Below are positions 51,055-61,084 of a DNA stretch of 64,000 bases, piece after piece (positions within the stretch are counted from its first letter, which is position 1; each line of letters begins with the position of its first letter). This DNA is from Symbiodinium natans (taxonomy: Eukaryota > Sar > Dinophyceae > Suessiales > Symbiodiniaceae), in NCBI GenBank assembly GCA_905221605.1, contig CAJNDS010000113.1:134501-198500 (forward strand), in the 5' to 3' direction. Made by a program: the position numbers and the translations under genes. The notes under the pieces were generated by a model. That model searched no databases and was not told the DNA's origin. It worked only from the letters and a program-made list of their open reading frames with translations.

Positions 51055-51169
51055 CTGAGACTAGGGTTCAGGGTTTAGGGTTTAGGGTTTAGGGTTTAGG
51101 GTTTAGGGTTTGGGGATTGGGGTTTGGGGTTTAGGGTTTAATTAGGGTTTGGGATCTAGGGTTTAGGGC

Positions 51170-51390
51170 TAGCTACGTGGTCCCTTTGTATGGGCCCTGA
51201 CATGGGGAACCCAGCTCAGGATACCCCTCAACACTGAACCTAAGGGCCCATACTTCAGAACCCTTTAAAGAAGGTAAGGGGCCATATTAAGAGACTGGGT
51301 TTAGGGTTTAGGGTTTAGGGTTTAGGGTTTAGGGTTTAGAGTTTAGGGTTTAGGGACTAGAAAAGTATACCCTTAGAGAGATGCATCGTT
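51170..51390. mobile_element. Repeat family C copy with internal array
   Basis: GCTAGCTACGTGGTCCCTTTG, ATGGGGAACCC and CCTTTAAAGAAGGTAAGGG..., then a TTTAGGG array (51297-51350), then TACCCTTAGAGAGATGCAT. 58088-58246 has the same order but no array at that point. Confidence 0.7.
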
Positions 51391-52186
51391 CTCGGGCTTC
51401 GGGTTTGGGATGTGGGGTGGGTACAACCTAAATGACCCTAAACCCTAGACCCTTAACTCTAAACCAATGTTGGGCTCTTGTGTGCCCCCCCCCCAAGCTA
51501 CTTTGAGGAGCGCAATTGTGGGATAAGTTCTAAACACCGGTTTCGGGTTTAGGGTTGAGGGCTTCGGGCTGTTTGGGTTTTAGGGTTTGGGGTAAGGCTT
51601 AGGGTTTAGGGTAACCCTAGACCCTAGACCCTAAACCCCGGTTTAGGGTTTAGGGTTGTTTGGGGTTTAGGGCAACCCTCAACCCTCAGCGCGGGGTACT
51701 GAGGAGACTCAAGCACAAGCCGACGATCCGACCTCAAAACCTTGGCCTCCGAGTTTATGCCCTAAACCCTAAGACCTGAACCCTAAACCCTATGAACCCC
51801 AAACCCTGAGCCCTAAACCCTAAACCCCAAGCCCGAGGCCCCTAAACCCTGAACCCTGAAACCCTAAACAGCTTGGGCAGGGAGGAGGCCCCCCCCTCCC
51901 CCCCCGGATCTTTCGATTCCTCGTAGGGTGTAGGGCTTTTGCATTGGGGTTCCTATACTGAACTTGGAACCCCAGCAAAGACAGCAATTTTAGCTGTTTC
52001 TTCGGAATTACAGTCTATTCCCAAGAATGCCTAAGGTTTGGCGGTCCAGGATGTGGGGCTTAAAGAGGTTTAGGATTTTGGATTTAGGGTTTAGGGTTTT
52101 AGTTTAGAGGGTCAGGATTTGGGGTTTAGGGTTAGGGTTTAGGGCTTATATAGGGCTTAGGGTTTAGGAGCATGCTTTTGATAACC

Positions 52187-55100
52187 TTACAAGCACAGAT
52201 CAATTTCCAGACGCCAGCTCTCTAATTCAAAACCCGCGTCTGCAACAGCGTAGAGGTGCTTGGAGTGCAAGGCCTTGGAAGATCTGGGTAAGCACGACCA
52301 GCTTAAGATCATCACCTGACGGTTCCGCTTCCCAGTGCCCTCGTCCCCGTGCAGCGAAATTGGGATCGCCCTACATCTCTGTGAGGTAGCAGCTGTCGCT
52401 GTCAGCCAGGGTCGAGCAAGTCGACAAAAGCCAAGCGTCTGTCCCCAGGGCTCGGGCTTTGCTCGCTCCCAGAAATCCTTTAGGCTTTAGGCTTTAGGCT
52501 TTAGGCTTTAGGGTTTAGGGTTTTGGGCGTTCGGGTTTTGCACAGCTTTAGCGTTTGCTCTTGCTCCAACCCCGATTCCCAGCCCCAGTCCCAAAGCAAA
52601 GGAACACTACAACCGCACTTTCAGAGGCTTGGGGACTCATAGGATCCTTAAACCCTAAACCCGAAACCCTAAACCCTAAACCCTAAACCCTAAACCCGAA
52701 AAAAGTTCAGGGGAAGAATGCAGCCCAAGGTTCCCCCATACTCCCCACTACTTCCCTAAGCTTCCCTACGTTCCCTAGGTACCTACCCCCCTCATGAGCC
52801 CCCCCCCCCCCCCGCTCCCTTAAGGACCCTAAACCCTAAACCCTAAACCCTAAACCCTAAACCCTAAACCCTAAACCCTAAACCCTGAACCCTAAATCCT
52901 AAGCCCTAAACCCTAAACTCTAATGGGGGGCATGTACGACCGCTCCCCGTCCTCATCATCGTCATCGTCCTCCTCCTCCGCTTCGTCCCTGTCTTCCTCC
53001 TTCAGGGACGCTGTCTTGGAGCGCACATCCAAATTGCAGGCTCATGGTACTTCTTAACCAATTATAACTGTACTTATAACTGTACTTAGTACTGTACTTA
53101 TAACTGTACTACTTATAACTGTACTAATGACCATACTAGGGCACTTGAAGGGGCTGAAAAGTGGGTTAGAAGTACAGTTATAATTGGCGAATACGTATTA
53201 TGAACCTCACCCAGACCCCTGGGAGGATCCAAGAAGTAGAAGCCCTCAAATGGTACCCTCCACTACGGTTGGGTCAATCTCAGGAGCCCTCAGGGGTCTG
53301 GGAGCCTAACACCCTAAACCCTAAAACCCCAAACCCGGCTTAGGGCCTCTGCGTGCTTCGTTTGATGCTGGCTCATGTCTCACGCCAAGTTGCAAAAACT
53401 ACCATGCTGGGGTGGGGCGGGGGGGGGACCCGGGAACACTTCACCGCCTTTTATGGGGTTATATAGGGAAGGCCCTAAACCTCTTGTAGACTCCAAACCC
53501 TGGACTCTCACAGCCCCACAAGCACTCGAAGCCCTAAACTCCCTAAACCCTAAACCCTAAACCCTAAACCCTAAACTCTAAACCCTAAATCCTAAACCCT
53601 AAACTAACCCTAAACCCTAAACCCTGAATACTAAACCCTCAATGCTCCGAACCCCCAGCCCTGGGAGCCCAGCAGTCGCTAACTCCACAACATGAAGCTC
53701 GAACCTCCTGAAAACATTAGGGTTCAGGGTTTAGGGTTTAGGGTTTGGGGTTTAGGGTTTAGGGTTTCGGGTTTAGGGTCTAGGGTCTAGGGTTTAGGGT
53801 TTGCAAGGGATTTTGGTTTAGGGTTTAGGTCTGGGACGTAGGGCTTGTTGAGGGGTTTCGGGGTTTGGGGGCTTCCGGGTTTAGGGGACCCTCATGAAAA
53901 CCTTCGCCCGTAAACCCTAAACCCTGAACCCTAAACCCTGTAAACCCTAAACCCCAAGCTGTAGCGGCCTTAACTGACAATACCCGGGTCTTCGGTCGAG
54001 TCCTCCTCCTCTTCTTCCTCTCCCTTCCCGGCTTCTTCAGTGCCCGCCTTGCGAAGTTAGGGTTTAGGGTTTAGGGTTTAGGGTTTAGGGTTTAGGGTTT
54101 AGGGTTTGGGGGTTTAGGGTTTAGGGTTCAGGGTCTAGGGTTTAGGGCTTAGGGTTACAAAATGTGGCGTCGTGGGTCTGCCGAGGAGGCAAGTTGAGTC
54201 CCTGGACTTGACACCTTGCATGCATGTCCCTAAAACCCATAAACGCACAACCCTGTACCCCTAACCCCAAACCCCTAACCCTATAAATACCCTAAACCCC
54301 AAACCCCAAACCCTAAACCCTAAACCCCAAACCCCAAAACCCTAAACCCAAAACCCTAAACCTCAAACCCCAAAACCCCAAACCCTAAACCTCAAACCCC
54401 AAACCCCAAAACCCTAAACCCTAAACCCTAAACCTCAAACCCCAAAACCCCAAACCCTAAACCTCAAACCCCAAACCCCAAAACCCTAAACCCTAAACCC
54501 TAAACCTCAAACCCCAAAACCCCAAACCCTAAACCTCAAACCTCAAACCCCAAAACCCCAAGAAATCCCAACAACCGAAAAGCCTGCAGGGATGCGGAGT
54601 CTCGGGCAGCAGGGCTTCATATTGCGCATGTAGTCCACGACTCCAGCCATATGTACCCTAGATGCCCGGGTTTAGGGTTTCAGGCTTAGGGTTTCAGGCC
54701 CTAGTGCCCGCATCTGCAACTTTCGCCACTTCTTTGGTTTGACTATGGGGGGTTTTAGGGTTGCCCCTCGGCTTTAGCGCCCACGTTGTTCCTGATAAGG
54801 GTTTAGGGTTTAGGGTTTAGGGTTTAGGGATTCGATCATCCCTGGCCCTATAAGCCCGTACTGGTTCTCAGCAAGAAATGCGGGAATTGGAAACCTTACA
54901 TCCCCCGATATAAACCTTCAACAATTCTATGGGGTACAGAATTCTGTTAATCCCTGCTCGGAACCAGGAAGCAATGGACCAGGACCAAACCCTAAACCCT
55001 AAACCCTATAACCCCTCAACCCTAACCCTAAAACCCTAAACTTAGACCCGAAACCCTAAACCCTAGCCCTAACTCGACCCTAAACCCTAAACCCTAAACC

Positions 55101-57912
55101 CTAAACCCTAAACCCTAAACCCTAAACCCTAAACCCTAGCCCCAAACCCTAAACCCTAAACCCCAAACCCGGGCCTCTTCAGACACCAGGCGGAGCAGGG
55201 CCTTGAGCATCTTTGCATCTCCCTGGAGCAAAGCCACCTCGGACTGGCAGCTGCCAGGCTGGGTAGGGTTTAGGGTTTAGGGTTTAGGGTTTAGGGTTTA
55301 GGGTTTAGGGTTTAGGGTTTAGGGTTTAGGGTTTAGGGTTTAGGGTTTAGGGTTTAGGGTTTAGGATTTAGGGTTTAGGGTTTAGGGCTTTAGGGTTCAG
55401 GGTTCAGGGTTCAGGGTTTAGGGCTTTAGGTTTTAGGGTTTTAGGGTTTTAGGGTTTTAGGGTTTTAGGGATTTAGGGTTTTAGGGTTTTAGGGTTTAGG
55501 ATTCAGGGTTTAGGGTTTAGGGCTTCAGGTTTCAGGGTTTTAGGGTTTTAGGGTTTACGGTTCGGGGCGTTGGGTCGAGATTGGGGCTTTGGGGGTAGCC
55601 CCGAAATAACCCCAAGGGCCCTTATACGGGTCTCTCCCTCCAGTCACCCTAAACCCTAAACCCTAAACCCTAAACCCTAAACCCTAAACCCTAAACCCTA
55701 AACCTTTGAAGGCAGTGAGGCTCCCTGCCTCCAGGGCTGACACGTTGACGTAGTCTTCCAGCGGCTCCTTCTTCTCCTGGCTGCACTCTAGGGTTTAGGG
55801 TTTAGGGTTTAGGGTTTAGGGTTTAGGGTTTAGGGTTTAGGGTTTAGGGTTTAGGGTTTAGGGTCTAGAGTCTAGAGTGTAGGGTTTAGGGCGACAACCC
55901 AATGTGAAAAAAACGGCTATGATCCGATGTCTGTAGGGGAATACATAGGAAGATCCAAGGAATAAGAGCCACTAGGTCAAGGGTTCAGAACAGCAGCCAG
56001 ACAAGAATCAAGTGCAACCACCACACACGCAGCATCCGATCCCAAACCCTAAGCCCTAAACCCCAAACCCTAAACCTGCAGTCCTCCTCGTCCTCTGACT
56101 CCTCTGCGAAGGGGTGGGCCGCCATCGCCATCGCATTGCCGCTGTGGTTCTGAAGGCGGCGACAGAAAGGGATTAGGGTCTAGGGTTTGGGGTTTGGGGT
56201 TTAGGGTTTAGGGTTGAGGGTTTAGGGTTGAGGGTGTAGGGTTTAGGGTCTGGGGTTTGGGGTTTAGGGTTTACTTCTAATTGCAGTTTCCGGATGTAAG
56301 GTTTGGAGCGTCTGGTTCTGGCAGATTTTTCCAGGATTGAGAGGTGCGTGTCTTCCATTGGTGCCAGAACGTGCCGTGCAATCCTTCAGACGTCTTCCTA
56401 TACCCCATCCCTGAAACGCCTAGTTACCCAAAACAATCGAGGTTACTATACCCCCCAAAAAGGAAACTGCAGCCCACAATTCTAGTCTACTGACTTTCTA
56501 GGTCAGCCGCAAACCCCCCCCAACACTGACTTGAACCCGCAGGCCTACACCAACGAACCCTAACAGCCCTGCCGAGCCACTCTCAACAATGCAAGCCGTA
56601 ACCCTGCAAGCCCTCCTTCAGGCCTCTACAGCAACCCTAAACCCTAAAACCTAAACCCTAAACCCTAAACCCTAAACATGCTAAGCCAGAAAGAGAACCC
56701 CAAAAAAAACTTGAAAACGATCAGTCGGAGAAGAAAGCCGACATCCTAAACCCCAAGCCCGAAACCCTAAACCCTAAACCCTAAACCCTAAACCCTAAAC
56801 CCTAAACCCTAAACCCCCTTGCGTCAACTTCCTGGGCGCCTTCTTGGCCATGTCTCGAAGGCGGGTCACCAAACCGTCCTCTTCAGCTTAAGGGAGGTTC
56901 TCGGAAACCCCTGAAAGGCCCTAAACCCTAAACCCTAAACCCTAAACCCTAAACCCTAAACCCTACACCCTAAACCCTAAACCCTAAACCCTAAACCCTG
57001 AACCCTAAACCCTAGCCCTATATAACCCCTAAACCCCAAACCCCTGAGGTGAGAACGTTTCTGGCTTCAAGGTTGTTGGCACGTTCTGTCTCGTAACGCT
57101 CCAGGGTGTGGAACGTGGGGCTTTAGACATTCAGGGTTTCGGGAGTTGGGCTGGAATTGCTTAGGGTTTAGGGTTTACGCGGTTTAGGGGTCTAGGGTTT
57201 AGGGCTAGGGTTTAGGGTTTAGGGTTTAGGGTTTAGGGTCTAGGGTTTAGGGTTGAGGGTTTGAGGACTTTGCTCCGAAGAATGCCGGCAGAGAAAAGCC
57301 ACGCAATTGGCTAGGCCCGGCACCCATAACCCTAAACCCTAAACCCTAAACCCTAAACCCTAAACCCCTAAGGGTCCATGTACCTGAGCCATCACGTACC
57401 TCCTATTATAATAAAGGACTTTGGGGCCCAAGTATATCATAGCGAGGCTAAGTCTTTCATAGGGCCTCTTAGGTTGTGTGGGGTGGGCGAGGGGGCGCCC
57501 AATTCGGAGAACTGAACCCTAAACCCGCAATCCCTTTAGGGTTTAGGGTTTAGGGTTTAGGGTTTAGGGTTTAGGGTTTTGTCCGAAACTGAAACAGTGC
57601 AAAGCCTTGCCTGGGGACCATGAAACCCTAATCCCTGTTGCGGTATTATGGACCCTAAACCCTACTTCGAGGGTCATGGTACTTATAAACCAATGAAAGC
57701 TGTACTGGAAACTGTACTTATGACCATATCAGGGCACATAAGGGGCTTATAACCCTAAACCCTAAACCCTAAACCCTAAACCCTAAACCCTAAACCCTAA
57801 ACCCTAAACCCTAAACCCTAAACCCTGAACCGTTTCAGGGCGCGTCTAGTCCCCAAGAAAGCACATGGAGCCAAGGAGGGGCCTGTCCCTTGAGCATCTT
57901 CACGGGGACATC
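52187..57912 (-). CDS. Gene model A: 13-exon gene with acidic linkers and a dinoflagellate-type terminal exon
   Basis: Exons: 57865-57912, 57042-57120, 56815-56878, 56275-56351, 56076-56149, 55704-55780, 55169-55258, 54584-54657, 53984-54034, 53637-53707, 53335-53378, 52919-53014 and 52187-52465 (stop TAA). Phases agree from 57042 through 55780, across 54584/53984, and from 53637 to the stop; three junctions are unresolved. Donors: GGG|GTTTGG, G|GTTTAGG, GAA|GTAAAC, CAG|GTTTAGG, AAAG|GTTTAGG, G|GTATTG, GG|GTTTGG and AGA|GTTTAGG, plus one GC donor (CAG|GCTTTT). Acceptor TTTCTGTCGCCGCCTTCAG| before 56149. Peptides: LERYETERANNLEARN; MAAHPFAEESEDEEDC; KKEPLEDYVNVSALEAG; EVALLQGDAKMLKALLRLV; VVDYMRNMKPCCPRLRIPA; EDRDEAEEEDDDDDEDGE; AIPISLHGDEGTGKRNRQVM. 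Function unknown. Confidence 0.62.
52725..52830. mobile_element. TIR family D copy without array (reverse orientation)
   Basis: GGTTCCCCCATACTCCCCACT, CCCTACGTTCCCTAGGTACC and a C14 tract then GCTCCCTTAAGG are the reverse complement of 15401-15525, minus its TTTAGGG block. Confidence 0.7.
53038..53300. mobile_element. TIR family B copy plus family E repeat
   Basis: GCTCATGGTACTTCTTAACC with four AACTGTACTTAT units (53055-53125) is mirrored by AGTTATAATTGGCGAATA and TATGAACCTC (to 53209). It is followed by CCCAGACCCCTGGGAGGATCC and AAGAAGTAG, which is the reverse complement of 44606-44634 and also resembles 42980-43000. Confidence 0.6.
54290..54560. repeat. 72-base higher-order repeat of variant telomere units
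   Basis: The block CCTCAAACCCCAAAACCCC...CCCTAAACCCTAAA at 54361-54432 is repeated identically at 54433-54504, with a third partial copy to about 54560. Each 72-base unit has ten variant 7-8 base subunits in fixed order. Confidence 0.95.
55265..55565. repeat. TTTAGGG array grading into TTTTAGGG
   Basis: About 15 perfect 7-base units (55265-55370), then TTCAGGG and 8-base TTTTAGGG units (55430-55500). On the minus strand this is the 3' part of the intron before exon 55169-55258. Confidence 0.95.
57667..57748. mobile_element. TIR family B half-copy
   Basis: GGTCATGGTACTTATAAACCA, GCTGTACTGGAAACTGTACTT and CAGGGCACATAAGGGGCTTAT match 53041-53150. It is truncated by a CCCTAAA array on the right. 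Confidence 0.6.
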
Positions 57913-58087
57913 CTGAGCTTAGGGTTTAGGGTTTAGGGTTTAGGGTTTAGGGTTTAGGGTTTAGGGTTTAGGGTTTAGGGTTTAGGGTTTAGGGTTTGGG
58001 GTTTGGGGTTTGGGGCTTAGGGTTTAGGGTTTGGGGCTTGGGGCTTAGGGTTTAGGATTTAGGGTTTAGGCTGTAGGATATAGGGTT

Positions 58088-58246
58088 TACAGCTAGTTAC
58101 ATGGTCCCTTCGTATGGGCCCTTAAATGGGGAACCCTTATTTACCCCTTAATTCGCCTGTAAAACCTAAAGGCCTCTACTTCAAAGAGGGTAAGGGACCA
58201 CATGACTTGTCTATATATAAGCACCCTTAGAGAGATGCATTGTTCT
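58088..58246. mobile_element. Repeat family C copy
   Basis: GCTAGTTACATGGTCCCTTCG, GGGCCCTTAAATGGGGAACCC, AAAGAGGGTAAGGGACC and CACCCTTAGAGAGATGCATTG. Partner of 51170-51390. Confidence 0.7.
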
Positions 58247-58267
58247 GGGCCCTAAGCCGGACAAGTT

Positions 58268-58320
58268 AGGGCTTATAGGCTTCGCTTTGGGGGGGTCCGG
58301 GGGGGGGGGGGGGGGGGGGG
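58268..58320. repeat. Poly-G tract
   Basis: GGGGGGGTCC followed by about 20 Gs (58301-58320). Confidence 0.95.
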
Positions 58321-58478
58321 TAATCCCGAAACCCGGAAACCTGAACCCTTTATCAACTTCAGCGTGAAGCAGAATCAAAGTCCACCAGCGGCAAAGCTTC
58401 TAACATGTCCCTAACCCTAAACCCTAAACCCTAAACCCCAAACCCTAAACCCTAAACCCTAAACCCTAAACCCTAAAC

Positions 58479-58776
58479 CGTGCCCCGTCCAAACCACTCA
58501 GTCCGGAAGAGGGAAGGCCACTCCCGAATCCTGCCCTCCGTAAGGATGTTAGGGGCTCAGGTTTAGGGTTTAGGGCAGGTTTAGGGTTTAGGGTGTAGGG
58601 TTTAGGGTTCAGAGTTTAGGGTTTAGGGTTTTGGGTTTTGGGCTTAGGGTTTAGGAGTGTGGGGTTGGGGTTTCGAGGCTTATGGGGCTTTCAACTTGTG
58701 AGTCACGGCACGGCGCGCTTCTGCAGGAGGTGTACAGGAGGAACCTGACATCACACACCGCAGCGACAGAAAATAG
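58479..58776 (-). CDS. Two in-phase exons, probably 5' part of gene model A
   Basis: Exons 58696-58776 (LFSVAAVCDVRFLLYTSCRS, APCRDSQ) and 58479-58535 (GRIREWPSLFRTEWFGRGT), phases 0-0 and 0-0, also in phase with 57865-57912. Acceptors GGCGACCTTTGTTCAG| and CCTTACGGAG|. Donors CAA|GTTGAAAG and ACG|GTTTAGGG. Trp- and Arg-rich second exon. No family recognised. Confidence 0.55.
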
Positions 58777-59129
58777 CTGAACAAAGGTCGCCGGGAGGGC
58801 TGGTTTAGGGTTTAGGGTTTAGGGTTTCGGGTTTAGGGTTTAGGGTTTTCGGATGTGGGGCCGATATAGGGTGTTTTTTCAACGCACCCGCTCCGAATGA
58901 CAAACCTCGATGGCCGATTTCTTCTGAACTGGGGCCGTTTTTGAGAGTCTCTTTGCGCAGGGGGTTCGAGGATAGCAAGGGTAAACCCTAAACCCTAAAC
59001 CCTAAACCCTAAACCCAAAACTCAAAGGCCTAAACCCCAAACCGCAACTCCAGGGTCCCAAGTCTGAGCCCTTAAAATTTGAGTCCCTTGTTGCACAACC
59101 CTTATGTACACTATACACTATACATAATA

Positions 59130-59236
59130 AGGGCCCATATATATATATATATACATATACGGGCCCCTATATATATATACATATATATATAGATATATAT
59201 ATATATATATATATGTATATATGTACAAACATACAG

Positions 59237-59267
<31 letters not shown>

Positions 59268-59275
59268 TATATGTG
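59130..59275. repeat. AT/CATA compound microsatellite
   Basis: (AT)n, TATACATATAC, ATATATAGATATAT, (CATA)5 and (AT)n over 145 bases. Confidence 0.95.
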
Positions 59276-59299
59276 ACGGTTTGTTCGAAATTGCTTCAT

Positions 59300-59470
59300 G
59301 GTAAGACGACCATTTTTCGCGAAAAGCTATTTGTCTTTCGCGGGCCCATCGCGGACTTTCGCGGAGCCTATTTTACACCCGTATTAGTTACTGTACAAAC
59401 AGTACTAGCACAAAACTTCGCGAAAACGTGATTTGTCTTTCGCGGGCCCATCGCGGACTTTCATGGACCC
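59300..59470. repeat. 102-base direct duplication
   Basis: TTTGTCTTTCGCGGGCCCAT...CGCGGACTTTC at 59329-59358 recurs at 59431-59460, each preceded by TTCGCGAAAA. The + frame of the first copy reads [18 protein letters not shown]; the second is interrupted by a stop (FAKT, stop, [10 protein letters not shown]). No gene called. Confidence 0.7.
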
Positions 59471-59909
59471 TCATTTCCATCATCTGATGGTCGCCCCAGT
59501 ATAACTCGAAGACAAGGGGGGCTTTGCACAACCCTCATATATTCTTTACTCATTTGTTTATACTTCGGATCCCTATAAAAACAGAAGGGTAAGGGACCGT
59601 ACTAGGGGCCCATGGTTGCGACCTTCGAAACATGCCCCTGTCAGCCTGGGAACGAACCCCAAGTACTGAACTTTAGGGTTTAGGGTTCGCATAGGGTTTA
59701 GGGTTTAGGGTTTATAATTAGGGTTTAGGGTTTAGGGTTTAGGGTTTAGGGTTTAGGGTTTAGACCAAAGCTCCGTCTAAATTAAAGACCCCGTTTTGGG
59801 TCCCACATGTAGTGCGGCACCCTTCTAACAAGGATCCCAACTCAGAGCGCTAGCCCTAAACCATAAACCCTAGCCCTAAACCCTAAACCCTAAACCCTAA
59901 ACCTTAAAC

Positions 59910-60410
59910 CCAATGCCCCAGAGAGGGCCTGGCTGGTGACCATCTCATCCCGCTTCTCTGGTCCTTCCGCAAGGGATTCTTCAACTTCTGAACAAACCCG
60001 AAACCCCAAAGCCCAAGCCCTGCACCCCAACCCCTAACAGCCCTAACCCCTAAACCTTAAACCCCGAAACCATACAACTTTTTAAAGCCCTCCCAAATCA
60101 CTAAAAGCTTATTCCTTCAAGCCCTAAGAAAAAGGGCGTGGCTTTAGTTTCAAGTCCACCTGCGCATTTGAAGATCCCCTAGGGCTCCTAAACCCTAAAC
60201 CCTGAACCCTAATCCCTAATCCCTAAACCCTAATCCCCTATCCCTAATCCAGAAAAACACCTAATCCCTAAAATTCCCTAAACCATAAACCCTAAACCCT
60301 AAACCCTAAACCCTGCACCCTGCACCCTAAACCCTGACGTCCCGCAAGCCCTCCTTCTAGGACTTTGTCCCCGAACTGCGCGAGCCGCTTCCGAATCCTT
60401 GGGGGCGACG
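59910..60410 (-). CDS. Two in-phase exons, charged protein
   Basis: Exons 60333-60410 (SPPRIRKRLAQFGDKVLEGG, LAGRQ plus one base, 1-1) and 59910-59984 (EESLAEGPEKRDEMVTSQAL, SGAL plus one base, 1-1). The acceptor before the first is TTCTCCCTTGCGGATTCGATTCAG|, before the second TTTGTTCAGAAG|. Donors CAGG|GTTTAGGG and TGG|GTTTAAGG. The intron contains CCCTAATCC variants and the AAAAAGGGCG block at 60130. No family recognised. Confidence 0.6.
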
Positions 60411-60759
60411 CTGAATCGAATCCGCAAGGGAGAAGTTAGGGCTTAGGGCCAGCTTCGGGTTTAGGGTTTAGGGTTTAGGGTTTAGGGTAGTTTAGGGTTT
60501 AGGGATGAGGGCTTTACAGCTTCAGCATCCTAAATGCTAAAAGCCTTACAGTGGCTTGGCCGCGGGTGGGGGGGGGGGGCTTATAATCACCAAGTTCCGA
60601 TGGATGATTTGGGAAGACAGGGAATGGGTGCCCAGAAGTCCCAAATCAACCCCCTAAACCCTGTACTCCAAAACCCTAAACCCCTAAACCCCTAAACCCC
60701 TAAACCCCTAACCCCTAACCCCTAAACCCTAAACCCCAAACCCTAAACCCTAAACTCAA

Positions 60760-61080
60760 GGCCCAGCCCCCCTACAGTTGGGGGCGGCGCCTAGCCTCCC
60801 ACAGCACCAGAACTGGTCCCTTACCCCAGCATCCAAGCTCCGGGGGGCCCAGCCCTGGCCTCCAAGGACCCCCCGATAAAGCCGACCTTCCTGGGACCTT
60901 GGGGGTCCCTTCACCGCAGGTGGCTCTCGGACCCCGAAACCCTCTTACAACCCCCTGACGGAACGTCCCAAAACGGAAGAAGTTTTTAGAAGTGGACTGT
61001 CGCCTTGGGTTTAGGCCTAAACCCTAAAAGGAATAGGTTTGGGTGCCTTTGCTGCCTCGGACGGCGTGGGGTGGGAGAAA
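60760..61080. other. GC-rich array-free segment, ambiguous coding
   Basis: The minus strand has acceptor GGGACCCCCAAG| and 25 open codons (VPGRSALSGGPWRPGLGPP) ending at a consensus donor GG|GTAAGGGACC (about 60821). The plus strand has HQNWSLTPASKLRGAQPWP after CTCCCACAG|. I cannot decide between them. Confidence 0.35.
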
Positions 61081-61084
61081 ATTG

